This document shows, piece by piece, positions 29,375 through 40,979 of a DNA stretch of 64,000 nt. The stretch spans positions 212,501-276,500 of the forward strand of contig NW_027168257.1 of assembly GCF_040954835.1 (NCBI RefSeq), in the 5' to 3' direction. The position numbers were made by a program, and so were the translations under genes. The notes below the pieces were generated by a model. The model was not told where the DNA came from and searched no databases. It saw only the letters and a list, made by a program, of their open reading frames with translations. The stretch is from Lepisosteus oculatus (taxonomy: Eukaryota; Chordata; Actinopteri; Semionotiformes; Lepisosteidae). Numbering within the stretch: the first letter of the stretch is position 1; the number at the start of each line of letters is the position of its first letter.

Positions 29375-29440
29375 AGGCACAGCTGGTATTCAGACCCAGG
29401 ATCGCCTGCTTACTAGGCAGGCACTTTAAGCCACTAGGGA
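29375..29440 (-). pseudogene. tRNA-Thr (AGT) pseudogene, 5' end deleted
   Basis: Copy of the Thr pseudogene at 7698. About 14 bp covering the 5' acceptor strand are missing here. Confidence 0.7.
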
Positions 29441-30304
29441 GCACCGCACTTTTACAGACACTTGGACACATCTGCGCTCGGTGTGCACTTAACATAATCT
29501 CTGAGCCCGTTGTCTCTTTCCCATTTAATAGCAGAACTGACGCCAAGAGAAATGATGAGAAATGGCATTTATTTGACACTTCTCATGGAGCTCAATGCCC
29601 TTGACACCTCCCCAAGGCGACAGAGCTGCATTCTTTGGCGACAACATTTTTTCTTTTGTTTTATTTCTATACTTATTGATAGAAAAAAAAAACGATATGT
29701 CATGTACTGTAAGGGAAATGTCTCTTTTCATGGGGAAAGCTAGCACCAGCAAATGTTGTGTTTAGAAGAAGTGATTTAACATGACACGTGACCTAATTTA
29801 CCGGAGCAAAAGCTCACCCAGCAAGCCCTGCTTTACTTCTACAGGAGAGAAGTACTGTAGAGTCTGCAAGATGTTCAGCTGGGTAGCTACGTCACCATGC
29901 CTCGGCTGCAAAGGAACAAGTAATAGGTTTATTGCATGCTGAAAAGAGAAGAAAGGAAACACAACGTTTCGGCCATGAGGTCTTCTCACACCTGAAGAAG
30001 CCTCACACCTGTAAAAGGTTCCATGGTTTTCTTTCTTCTCTTTTCAACATGGAATACACCTATTGTCTGCAAGATGTTAGAATTTCACGGTGTTTTGGAA
30101 GAAAACCTTTTTTCTTTGAATTCAAAATCAATCGGAATTTCAGCACGACACATCAACACTTTTTCTGTTTTAAGGAGATGATATTTTAAACCTGATAAAA
30201 ATAGTAGGAAACACAAGTTTCTTGCTGTGAAAATTTAGATGGGGAAGTGTACTACTGGTAGCAGTGTAGAGCTCTCTGTGGTGGAGTGTAAGCGCATGTT
30301 CTAT

Positions 30305-30377
30305 GGGCCAGTGGCGTAATGGATAACGCGTCTGACTTCGCATCAGAAGATTGTAGGTTCGAGTCCTTCCTGGCTCG
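30305..30377 (+). tRNA. tRNA-Arg-TCG: tRNA-Arg (TCG), slightly degenerate
   Basis: Acceptor GGGCCAG/CTGGCTC is perfect and the anticodon is TCG, but position 37 is C (CTTCGCA) and the T stem has a T/T mismatch (CCTTC). TTTT follows. It may be active or in early decay. Confidence 0.75.
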
Positions 30378-31500
30378 TGAGGCTTTTAAACCTCTCAGGT
30401 TCCTCGGTAACAGGTTGCCGTCATGTATATGAACTATAGAAAAGCATTTGCCACAACCCGTAAATTAGCACGCAAGTGCGGGCTAGTTAACACAGAACTG
30501 TATGGAGATCATCTCCAGCTCCGAGCTCAATTGCAATGAAAAAACATGCAGAACAGAACTGGAGAGCAGCTGAATTTGTGCTCAGTAGGGTGGGGAGGAC
30601 TCAGCATTGCTATTGTTCTAATTGGCATGAACTGCAGGGGATCTGAATCAGAACATGTCAGTTAGTTCGATCATTGCGTCAATATGTAGGCCACGTTAAT
30701 ATAGAATTATTACTTTGTCTGTCTCGTCTTTGTATATAGCTGAATGTCCCTGACAATTTCATGTTAGTTTTTAAGAACGACATTGGTTCTAATATATACA
30801 TATATAGCATATAAGGAACACGTAAAAGTTTAGTCCATGCTGAAAAGATAAGAAAACCGCCACAACGTTTCATCTTGGAATAAATCTTTACTTGTTGTTT
30901 TGCAGCCTACCCATTCTGATCTAACTCCTCCCTTGAAATTCCCTAACAGATAAGGGTACGTACCGGCTCATGCGATGCTCAGTTGCAATTTGTCCCAAAA
31001 CAAACAAGAACAGCAGCTGAGGTTTTGAGTTTGAACATGCACTGTATTAAAGCAGCTTTTATTTCCATTGATAAATGCTAGATATTCCTACAGAGATTCT
31101 CCAGGTGAGTAAGCGATTCCTGTTTCTGTTTGTATTTCTGTTTCATATATATATACAGTATATATATATATGTTACATGTGTCTCTGCAATAGTATAAAT
31201 GAGTTATACACTATCAGGGGCTGCTTTTTTGTGCACCTCATCTACAACAAGGGTTTTTTTTTCATTTATGTTTGTGGACCTTCACCATTTGAGGAAGTGA
31301 GTTAGATAAGAAAGTTACAGGTATGGTGAGCAATGACTGACAAAGGCACGTACTGCGTATTCCTTACAGAAGAGTAAGCAATTTGTTCTAAAAAACACTG
31401 GCTAAAGTCCAACATCGTTAGCAATCTTATTACTTAAATAGAATTAACATCAATAAACTGTAAGGTGCTGGTACATGCGAGTAGATTTGATCTTCTATTA

Positions 31501-31930
31501 AACAAAAATGCAATTACAGCTCTAAAAAGGTCAACCTAGACTTCTGTAACAGATCTGTTCAGGTCATCGCTGTTCCTCTGACCTTGTGAGTCTTTGGAAT
31601 TTTAAAAGTGTATTTTGCTTGCCTTTCATGTGGTCTGTGTACAAGTCACTGTGGCGTATGCGGTCCTACACAGCCTTGCTATAGACGTGACGAGCCTCCG
31701 CTATGTTGCAATGGAGAACAGGTTCAGTATGGAGCTGCCGAGAAAATTCAGCTGGAAAGCTCGTTGCAGAAAAGCATCGTTATCTGCGTCCAGCTGCAAA
31801 GCGTCACTCGTGGGTGCTGAACAATCGATTTCCAAGGCAGTGGGTCTAGGCGATTTAGAGTGTTAAAGGTCCCAGCGAAAACAAAACAGCGCTGGTCCTT
31901 TTTCATGCACGCACGAGAGCAAATGCAAAG
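31501..31930. other. Spacer with inverted partner at 49.95-50.38 kb
   Basis: No gene found. The stretch is mirrored on the right side (pair sum about 81,865). Confidence 0.6.
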
Positions 31931-31935
31931 GACAC

Positions 31936-32017
31936 CGTAGTCGGCAGGATTTGAACCTGCGCAGGGAGACCCAAACAGATTTCAAGTTTGTTGCCTTAAC
32001 CACTCGGCCACGATTAC
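31936..32017 (-). tRNA. tRNA-Ser (TGA), degenerate
   Basis: Minus strand: acceptor GTAATCG/CGACTAC (one A/C mismatch), loop CTTGAAA (TGA), T loop TTCAAAT. The anticodon stem ACAAA/TCTGT has one mismatch. Its mirror partner at 49849 is well formed. Confidence 0.7.
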
Positions 32018-32447
32018 AGTAAATACGCCAGCTGTTGGCTTCTTGCTACAATCGAACAGGGAGTGCGAGGCGGCGGCAACTTTTTTCAAGTTCGCTCTCC
32101 GTTTAAGAAACCTTTTACGCCATACGTGTAAGCAGACACACACCTCAGAGTACTTAAGGGTGGCTTCAAGTTGGAATGATAAAGTCTCCCCGTTCGGACA
32201 TGAAAATAGAACTTTCTTAGACAGAAAAAAATCAACAACGGAGACATGTGGACGACGATTTCAGTCACTGCACTTTGAATAGCATTTTTACTCGAGTTAC
32301 AGGAGATGCACGAATGGCCCTTGACCTACGCTCTTACGAATGCCTTGGAACATTGAAAGAGAACAGCCCTCAAGTCCTGCGGTTTATTATAATGCTGTTG
32401 CGTGTCGAGGCAGTATTTGACTCCGTCCTACCGTTGAGACACGGGGC

Positions 32448-32580
32448 GTACTGTAAATGAACTGCACCTGACAGCTTTAGAAAAACACCTGGGCTCAGTA
32501 CGGTGCTGAGAGCTCAGCGTTGCTGTTCTAATTAGCACGCACTGCATCGGCTATGACCCGAACTTTTCAATTATCCCGAA
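32448..32580 (+). repeat. Fragment of Thr/Arg module
   Basis: Near-identical to about 1551-1680, starting at TGTAAATGAACTGCACCTGA. It marks a duplication breakpoint just before unique DNA leading to the U1 gene. Confidence 0.85.
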
Positions 32581-33460
32581 GGACGGCGCCTGTTTGTGCA
32601 GCAGAGTGTTGCCATCAGGAGGCTGGGGCGTAAGAGAGCCACACAGCCCGCAGGGTGAGCGCTCCCTACTGGTCCCAGTCACACCTCTTGCAGGAGCAGC
32701 AGCAACCGGAGCTTTTCCGGGGTGGAATCTCCCATCCGGGTGCCGGCCAGGCTCACACCTGCTGGGCTGCCCCGGGGGTGAGCCCAGTCGAGAGTCGCAG
32801 GGCCAGATCTAGTCACCGGGGAGAAACGATACAAGTGAAGGATTGCTCGGCTCTCGGCACTTGAAAAGACCGACAAATGTCTCGATCCCGCCGGAGCTGA
32901 ATGTACCCGCATGTGTGGTGTCGTCTTCTTCCCCCGCCCCGCTGTGTTTGCTGTATTGTCTCTGAAGGCGGCCCCCCCGAGACGAGACGGGCTGTTCCTG
33001 TGCCCCAATTAACACTTTACAGGTGCCATTCCCCGGCATTGTGGCCATTGTCGGTGCTCACACGCGATAAGATAAGGCGGAGGAGAGCGGGGCATGCCCA
33101 GCGGCAGACATTCAAGGAGGGGGCAGTGCGAGGTGAGGTGAGGTGCGACACGCCGGAGCCCCGACGCAGCTAATGCGGAGCACTTGTTGGACTGGCATCG
33201 AAAGGACGTGTGCGCACGGAGCGAGCCTTCCCTGCGGCGGAGCGCGGGAACTTTCTCCCCCCCTCCCGCTGCAGGAGTTGTGTGCACTGCAGCGGTGCCG
33301 AGAGAAAAGCACAGAAGGCAGCAGGCTCTGGAGAGCAGGTAAGAGACGGAGCCTTGTGGGCAGGCGAGCAGGCCCGTTTTTTGGAAATTGCTGAAAAGGT
33401 TTGTTCGGTGTGTGGCAGGCGCACGTCGCGAGCTTGCGTGGCGATCTGCCGGTCTGGAGT
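32581..33460. other. GC-rich region upstream of U1
   Basis: Unique, GC-rich and CpG-rich, with several overlapping open frames on both strands (up to 173 codons) that show no known domain. I read it as a CpG-island-like flank, not a gene. Confidence 0.5.
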
Positions 33461-33461
33461 T

Positions 33462-33500
33462 ATGCAAATGAGGCCGAATTGCATCCCGGGACATGCTGCG
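33462..33500 (+). promoter_or_regulatory. U1 distal sequence element (octamer)
   Basis: ATGCAAAT at 33462-33469 is a perfect octamer about 240 bp before U1. GGGACATGCTGCGAATGCG just after it is a weak match to the ZNF143/SPH site. Confidence 0.7.
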
Positions 33501-33640
33501 AATGCGCAACGGCGACTGCAGATGTGTAGGAAACGGCGCGCTCGTTTTCTCGTTTTGCCCACACTTTTGAGTGTTAGTGTGGCGTGTGAGTGTGTGAAAG
33601 AGTGGGCCCAGCAGGAGGCGGTGGCGTGCGGGGCGAGGAG

Positions 33641-33660
33641 GTGGCCTAGACTGCGCGATT
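33641..33660 (+). promoter_or_regulatory. Candidate U1 proximal sequence element
   Basis: CCTAGACTG at 33645-33653 shares the pattern CCNNGACNG, at almost the same distance (-58), with CCACGACCG before the U5 genes. Inferred from position and this shared pattern only. Confidence 0.4.
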
Positions 33661-33702
33661 TGTGCTGTGGGTGCGGGCCGCTTGCAGGGGCCTGTTTAAC
33701 TC

Positions 33703-33866
33703 ATACTTACCTGGCAGGGGAGATACCTTGATCAAGAAGGAGGTTCACCCAGGGCGAGGCTTGGCCATTGCACTCCGGCTGTGCTGACCCCTGCGAATTC
33801 CCCAAATGTGGGAATCTCGACTGCATAATTTCTGGTAGTGGGGGACTGCGTTCGCGCTCTCCCCTG
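33703..33866 (+). ncRNA. RNU1: U1 snRNA
   Basis: 164 nt, the usual U1 length. The 5' end ATACTTACCTG pairs with 5' splice sites; stem-loop I keeps the U1-70K-binding GATCA loop region; stem-loop II has TTGCACTCCGG; the Sm site is AATTTCTGG; stem-loop IV ends CTCCCCTG. Compared with human U1, stem I has ACCT/AGGT for ACCA/TGGT and stem III has ATTCCC/GGGAAT for TTTCCC/GGGAAA. Both are compensated pairs, which argues for a selected, working RNA. A 3' box (GGTCCAAAATCAGA) lies at 33875-33888. It acts in the spliceosome at 5' splice-site recognition. Confidence 0.95.
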
Positions 33867-33874
33867 ATGTGCTT

Positions 33875-33888
33875 GGTCCAAAATCAGA
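33875..33888 (+). promoter_or_regulatory. U1 3' box
   Basis: GGTCCAAAATCAGA fits the snRNA 3' processing box GTTTN0-3AAARNNAGA and lies 8 nt after the RNA, where Integrator-dependent cleavage is directed. Confidence 0.75.
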
Positions 33889-35400
33889 TACGGGAGGGTT
33901 AGGACACCACGAGCTGCGTGGCTGCGGAAGGATCCCGGTTCGACAGGAGTGGACGCCGCTGCTGGTTCTCGCTGGCTTTTAGTTAGGGGTCCGGAGAAGC
34001 ATCTCAAGCTAGTTCCACTACTCTTTCTGGACGTTCATTCCCTTTTCAAAGTCAGTCGTTTTGCTGTAGTCTGCGTTCTTTAGGCTGATTATCGAGGTTA
34101 GCCTTTATTTGGTCATGGGGGGCCTCGGTACTGTATGCTGAGTCTAAAGACAGTTTCACCCGTTTTCTGATTGCTCGGTTCTGTACCAGTGCAGACATGT
34201 CAAACAGTGAATGGCTGTACCTCTATTGTATCCGTGCTCAATGAATGAAATCGGTAACAAATGAATATATGTCTAGTTATACGAAAAACGAGTGGTTTAT
34301 CGACTCATCTTCATTTGCAGATTTAGAGGATAGCAGGGGGCACATAGCATACCTCATAGCAGGGGGCACATAGCCGCAATGTATTATCAATGTTAAATTT
34401 CAACCATAATATCGACAACATTAATAAACGCATACATTGAGAAAATATTCAACCCAGCATATTTTCCGGTTATATACCACAATGCATTGCTAGTATTCGT
34501 TGGTCACGTTTTTCAAACGTAGAAGTATATCCGCAAATATCTCAGCAATCCTCTTTTGACGAGCAAGTATGAACAATAATAATACTATCTGAATACATAC
34601 AGATCTTTCTTAATATTATTTTGATTAAAATAGTACGTGAATAAGCAAAAAATGGCACATAAAAATAGTGTGAATGGGGAAGATGACACAAAATCGTTTT
34701 GCCGTTTCTCTTTTCTTATTCTATGTTGTACTTTCAAACTTTGGGTACTCTTTAATTAGGACAGACTTTATTGCTCAACTGCTATGATGCAAGCCAAATT
34801 TTATACATTTATTTCAGCTTTGAGCTCAGTAAACCATTCATTTTTTAGATTATACTAAAGAAGATATTAATCATCATTTATTTGGGAAGTAATATTATAT
34901 AATTTTCTCCTAGCTGCGGTGCTGAAGTCCCACCCTACATCAACAGAAAAAGAAATAAAGGAGCACGCCATGTGTTACTTGAAGAATGCATATGCAAGGC
35001 AGGGGGCCAGGAGATCTGGACACTGAAAATAATAGGTTTTTGGTTCTAACTGTTAGGACAATTAGACAGGGTTTGCAAATAGTGGACAAAAATCGTCTTA
35101 ACTTCCATTGTAATATTTTTTTTTCTTGGAAATATAGAAGTTGTACATTTTAAAATGTATATTTGAATCAAAATGTGGTTTTGAGTTAGTGTGTTAATGT
35201 AATTAGTTTGTGTTTGTCGTTACTATACTGTATATTGCCATGTTACCAGAATTTGAAGCTGAAGTTTAAGACTAGTTGTGTTTTTTATAATTATTGCCCA
35301 TATGTTGATTGTTGATTGATTGTATACAATGTATAATTTGAAATACATATGTTTCAGGTGTGAATGTGTATTTTCAGAATAAATTTCTAAACCTAATCAT
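33889..35400. other. AT-rich spacer
   Basis: A 28-bp-like direct repeat (TAGCAGGGGGCACATAGC twice) near 34330-34375. No gene recognised. Confidence 0.5.
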
Positions 35401-35439
35401 TGGCTTGATTTACTAGTTTCTACACCTGTAAAACCTATC

Positions 35440-35700
35440 TTTGATGTATAATAGACCTCTACCCATATACGTATAATAGTCCTCTAAAGTTATCTGTAAC
35501 ACCTACCATATATGTATAATAGTCCTCTGAATTTATCCGTATAATAGAACTCCAACCATTTACGTATAATGAACATCTAATCATAGACGTATAATTGACG
35601 TATAACAGTAGACGTATATTAGAATTTCATTCTAGATGAATTGCAGACCACATTTAGATGTCTAAGGTATGCGTTTAATAGACGTATATTATACGGCTTT
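35440..35700. repeat. Degenerate TACGTATAAT minisatellite
   Basis: Repeated ACGTATAATAG(T/A)CCTCT-like units at irregular spacing over about 260 bp. Confidence 0.6.
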
Positions 35701-36530
35701 TGCCCACTGGGAAGCTCGTTTCTTTCTACCATTATGTCACTATGACAAAATCTGTCTTTAAACACCTTGCTCAGTCTCTGACGAGACTGTCAAAAATTGA
35801 TTTCGCCGATTGTATTGCAAACCGGCGGAAGCGGGGTATTGGGAAAAGTTTTCAACTAGCAATAATCGCGCCTCGGCTAAACCTCACAGGCTATGATACT
35901 GCCAATGCGCAAAGCTGACGGTTGCCAGGCAACCGCGGGGATCCTATGGAAATCGTTATCGATCGTCTCATGGCATGTCGTTGCTATAATGCTTCATATT
36001 TGTCGTCTTCTTCTTCTTCTAGCTTGAGGTTTTGAAGAATTTCATGACAGACAAGGGCTCCGTCAGGAACAAAGGGCGTTGTGAGAAAACCGTTGCTTAT
36101 TTTCAGCAGCAGAAATACAACCCTTTAAATACAAGATGACAGAACAATGACGAAGGGCATGCCAGGAGGAACTCATGCACTGCAGAGGAAAGGGGGCGGG
36201 CACGTACAGTTCACATTCAAGCCACAAGTACTCTTCTCGGATGTTGCATAAACAAATCCTAACGTCCTGAAAGCATTGCAGCATGTTTGTGTCCCACTTC
36301 CCATGGCTGCAGGACTGACACGAACGGACAAACACTATCTGTGGCGTTTAGCGTGACATAGTCTTGCAGGCATCGTGCTGTCTTACTGCAATACTATACC
36401 GCTGGAGGAAACAGCACGGGTTCGATGAGCCTTGGAATGTGACTAGGAAAGAGATGCCTTTTGAACGAGGTAAAGCACTGCACAACGGAATTGAGGGATA
36501 ATCTTACAGGGGATTCTGAGCGGTGTCTAA
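35701..36530. other. Unique spacer
   Basis: A short TCTTCTTCTTCTTCT run is at about 36006. No gene recognised; the ORFs here (72 and 90 codons) are unsupported. Confidence 0.45.
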
Positions 36531-36641
36531 ATAAATAAATTCTTCAGCTTCCGGGGATGGCATTTTGCAGCTGGAAGCAGATGTCGATGCTTTTTGAACA
36601 GAGCACCAAAAAAGCGTCTTTTTTGAAGGTACTGGCATTGG

Positions 36642-36712
36642 GCATTGGTGGTTCAGTGGTAGAATTCTCGCCCGCTATGCGGGAGGCTGGGGTTCGATTC
36701 CCGGCCAATGCA
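36642..36712 (+). pseudogene. tRNA-Gly body with altered anticodon loop
   Basis: Same acceptor and T arm as the Gly gene at 26194, but the loop is CCGCTAT. U33 has become C and positions 34-36 read GCT. Without U33 this is unlikely to work as a tRNA. Confidence 0.72.
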
Positions 36713-36764
36713 GTGGCTATTGCAGCGAGCGGCTCCATCACTTGCATCCCCTTGCAACTTGCAA

Positions 36765-37090
36765 CTGAAAACCCACTGAAGCTAAGCAGGTGTTAGCCAG
36801 GTCAGTACCTGGATGAGGGTGAGCTACAGGGAAAAACAAAGCTTCCAGCTGGAAGCGGTGTTAATGGTGCCAGTGGGGGGGTGCTCACCCTGAGGTCTGT
36901 GCGGGTCCCAATGTCCCAATATAGTGACGGAGAAGCTGTGTTGTAAAAGGGTGCTGTCTTTTGGATGAGATGTAAAACCGAGGTCACAGCGCACTGTGGT
37001 CATTAAAAATGACCACCAAAACCTTTGACAAAAGCTCTTGGTAATTGATGGTCTTCAATAATGCTTCTCCTTTAGGTACATTTTAAATCA
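36765..37090 (+). mobile_element. 5S rRNA-derived SINE, copy 2
   Basis: Duplicate of the SINE at 26315, at the same place between Gly and Ile. Confidence 0.75.
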
Positions 37091-37269
37091 GCTGAAAAAT
37101 GCTGTGAAATGGGGGGGCACTTCAGGCCAGTGTAGGATTTGGGTTACAAGAACCATGAAACTGCACGAGAAAGCCCGTACACTGAATTACACGGCTTTCT
37201 ATTCAAAGGAGGACAAAAGAAATTCCCTGAGTTCGATTTTTTGCAGCACAGAGAGGGCCACTGTTGTGA

Positions 37270-37343
37270 GGCCGGTTAGCTCAGTTGGTTAGATCGTGGT
37301 GCTAATAACGCCACGGTCGTGGGTTTGAGCCTCGTACGGGCCA
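37270..37343 (+). tRNA. tRNA-Ile (AAT), degenerate
   Basis: Good acceptor (GGCCGGT/ACGGGCC) and anticodon stem (TGGTG/CGCCA) with AAT. The D stem is damaged (GATC for GAGC) and the T loop is TTTGAGC. Confidence 0.7.
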
Positions 37344-38130
37344 GGTCCTTTCCTCCTCTTTTACCAAAGCTGTTAGGTTCCTTTCCGTGGTGAGATGAGT
37401 TGTCGTGCAACGCTGCCACATAGTGCCGACAGACAAGAGTTATCTGCCGGTCCGGCACAGTCTGCCATGCTTTTGTCATTTACTGTAAAGTGGTGTTGAA
37501 CTGGGTATCGAACTGGAGCCTCACCATTTGCATATGTGAGGCTCCAGTTATACATCGAGTGTCACATTAAATGACAAAAATGAAGAGAGTTAAAGCAGCT
37601 GGAGAGGTTTTCTTACAACTTTTGAGCCGACACAGTTTTGGAAAATGTTTCCTTCACGCTGCACTGTACAACATAGGCAGCCAAGACTCTCCAAAACAAA
37701 ACAGAATGGACAGATAGGAGAAAATTCCCACTCGTCCTGAAGTTCCCAAAATCCAGCACTGAGCGTAAACAAAGTGTCTAAGTAGCGTGGGAATGCTAAC
37801 CCTAACCCTAGCTGGAGTTTGAGTAATCCAGCACTGAGCGTAAAAAGATGAGTCAAAGTAACGTCTAATCGGATTAGTTTCCTTAGAGCTGGTTCAGAGT
37901 TTGCTCAAGAGTTTACCTTTCACAGATGCGCAAAGAAGAATGTTGGGGGTGCACGTAACGGCGTTATATGCAAGTGCTGGACGTGAGGGTTTTCGTTTGT
38001 TCGTTTTGTTTTGCTCTGCTTTGCTTTGTTTTGCTTTCCATCGCGTTGGTAAGAGCGTAAATAAAAAGGCGATTCCTGCGTCTACCACTAATGTAAGAGC
38101 TATTTCAAGTGCGGCGTGGTGCGGCTTCTC

Positions 38131-39130
38131 AAATGCTCAACAGGATGACTTCGCATGCACGCGTGCTTTCTTGCAGTCGTGTGTGCAACCATGTCTGCTT
38201 ACGTGCAAACGGGCGTGGTTTCATGTATGCAAAAAACTTTCCTGGGCTCTTCTGAAGCACATAACATTTTTTGGAGATATACATTTGTCTTGTTTTCCTC
38301 TTAGGCTCTAGAATTGATAACTTTTTTTTCATTTTTGGCATTTTTATCATTTTCCAGAAAGTGGTTGCAAGCCCTATATCATGCGAAGAAACTTCAGAAT
38401 TCGGGGATCAGTCAATGGATTTTCTTCAAAGTTGGATTTTTGCACTCTGTGGACCAAGAGATGTTGTTCTATAATGTTTTTTTTTCAAATTTAAAAATAT
38501 CATTTTTTCATGGAGCTTTGAAGGGGATGGATTCACCCTCCTTTAGCCAGGACAGAGCTCCAGGAGCCTGGGTAGGATTCTAGCTTTCTCCCCTTGCAGG
38601 CACCTGGCACAGAAGACATCATTTTTTTCCTTAAAATCTTTTTTTTTTGTGTTCCTTGTTGTTCCAAACTTAATTTTAATCACTTTTAATTAGAGATTTT
38701 ATTAAAAATAGTGCAAAAAATGACAAATTTCACACAAAATAATGTAACATAAAACGGATGTTTTTAACTTTATTGTAGTGTTTTAGAAACTAATATGTCT
38801 TCAAAAATGGTTGTTTTTCACTCCTAGGAATGAAAGCTGTTGTTAAATGATGTTTATTTTCAAATTTTGAAAAAATCAAAGGATTCTAGCTTTCTCCCCT
38901 TGCAGGCATCGGACACAGAGAACCTCATGGTTTTCCTAAAAATCATTTTTTATGTTCCCTGGTGTTCCAAACTTAGTTTTAATCAATTTTAATTTGTTAT
39001 GTTACAAACAGGGTAATAAAGTCTTATTTGGACTATAACTAATGTCATATTGTCTGCTACAAAACTGATATTTTCAGCTCTATTGTAGAGATTCTAGAAT
39101 CAACTAATAGAGAATTGAAATAAAAAAAGG
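38131..39130. other. AT-rich DNA with a ~300-bp direct duplication
   Basis: GGATTCTAGCTTTCTCCCCT and the following ~130 bp occur at about 38573 and 38881. No gene recognised. Confidence 0.55.
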
Positions 39131-40920
39131 GCATAAGAAGACATTACCAACAACGACCACAGGATGGAGATATTGTCTAGACATTACCAACAACGACCAC
39201 AAGATGGAGATATTGTCCAAAGAGGCAAGAATGGCAATGCCGCGATAAGGTAAAATCATTTTTTGAAAGAGATTGCTGTCAGAATGCACACCCGTATCCC
39301 AAACATAATCTCTAGTAAAATATGATCATTTGTGAAACAGGCAAATGAGTGTCTGCGACAATATGATTGCTACATATCTGCATTTGTTGGTTTTTAAGGA
39401 GTAAGAGTGCAGGGGGTTTAAACCTGCGATCCAGTGTGTTGAAGTATTTCACAACACTAACCCTAGCACATTTGGAAATAAATCCTCATAATGATTATTG
39501 CCCTGGGCATGTACCAAAAAATCAGTGAGCATATATATATATATCACTGTGTTGAAGCTAGAGACACAGAATAAGAGCAAACACATCCTAAATACAGTGT
39601 TCCTGCACCTTTGACCTCATCCAGAATGTATCGTTTTTTGAAAGGGATTGCTGTCAGAATGCACAACTGAATCCCAAACAGAATCTCTAGTCAAATATGA
39701 TCATTTGTGAAACAGGCAAATGAGTCTCTCAGGTGCCCATTGCTCATTTTCAGACACATTTATGCAATACTTTCACCATGCGTTGAGCAATAGGGATTAA
39801 AGATACCAGAGGTAAGGTTTAAAAGTGATTCTGAGGTGCAACACATCAGCGATACAGCTAGGCATCTGAAATGCGGGGTTTGAGAGCCCTTCAGGGAACA
39901 CCGTACCCTAAAGGTACCAGAAGTCCACTAGTATAAGCATTAAGTCACTGTCACCCCTGTTACAATGTGATTGCTACATATCTTCATTTCCTTGGTTTTT
40001 AAGGAGTAAGAGTGCAGGGGGTCTAAATCTGCGATCCAGTGTGTTGAAGTATTTCACAACACTACCTGTAGGCCGTCTGGAAATCAATCCTCATTCTGAT
40101 TGTTGCCCTGGGCATGTACCAATAAATCACTGAGCATATATATATATAGCACTGTGTTGAAGCTAGAGACCTGTATGTAATAATATGATGCTAAAATGTT
40201 ATTTTCAGATATATTAATGTAATAAATGATTGCTTATGCTTTATAAACAAATCTAATTAAAATAAAAGCTTAAGTTTTGTATTTATCTTGTATCATAGAA
40301 CATGATTTTCTTTGTATTTCAAGCCCACAAAGTGTCCAAATGACGCACTACATGATATAAGGAAGATTATCACATGCATATCGGTATTATCTTTCTTATG
40401 AAAATGCATTCCTTTCATTACCTTTTACTTTTTAAAATGAACTCAAATTGTGTATAATGTAATAATTTAAGTAGAATAGATTCTAATAATATAATGATCC
40501 AGTGTGTTGCACTACTTCACTGCTTCACTGCTCTATGCCGTCTGGAAATAAATCCTCAGACTGCTTACTGCCCTGGGCATGTACCAATAAATTACAGGAG
40601 CACATCTATATATCACTGCGTTGAAGCAGGGGACACACAATCACTGCAAACACATCCTAACTACAGTGTTCCAGCACCACTGACCTCATCCAGAACGTAT
40701 CATTTCTTGAAAGGGATTGCTGTCCGAATGCACATCTGAATCCCAAACAGAATCTCTAGTAAAATACGATCATTTGTGAAACAGGTAAATGACTGTCTCA
40801 GGGGCCCATTCCTCATTCTCAAGACACATGTATGCAGTACGTACACCATGCATTGAGCAATAGGGATTAAAGACACCACAGGTAAGGTTAGAAGTCATTC
40901 TGACTATATTCTAAAATATT
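39130..40920. repeat. Satellite-like repeat, period roughly 600 bp
   Basis: GGTTTTTAAGGAGTAAGAGT followed by GATCCAGTGTGTTG recurs at about 39390, 40000 and (second part only) 40495. TATGATCATTTGTGAAACAG and AGAATGCACA recur near 39320, 39690 and 40770. Part of the same family is at 9.62-9.83 kb. Confidence 0.65.
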
Positions 40921-40979
40921 GGACTCATATTCTTATGATGGCTGACATGATGCTGCGTTTAAAACCGGGGTTAATGGAC

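Larger units (their letters stand above)
27960..31500 (+). repeat. Asn/Thr/Arg-TCG module, copy 2
   Basis: Direct copy of 6.3-9.47 kb. It retains a fuller Asn pseudogene than copy 1. Gene-free stretches within it are shared spacer. Confidence 0.85.
36530..38130 (+). repeat. Gly-Ile module, copy 2
   Basis: Direct copy of 26.09-27.96 kb with the tRNAs at 36642 and 37270. The last part joins directly to the Ser-module upstream region without a Ser gene. CTAACCCTAACCCTAG occurs at about 37798. Confidence 0.8.

Noticed and set aside
32594-33731. Overlapping ORFs of up to 173 codons around the U1 promoter
   Set aside because: The region is GC-rich so stops are rare. Frames are open on both strands and one runs into the U1 RNA itself; no domain is recognisable.
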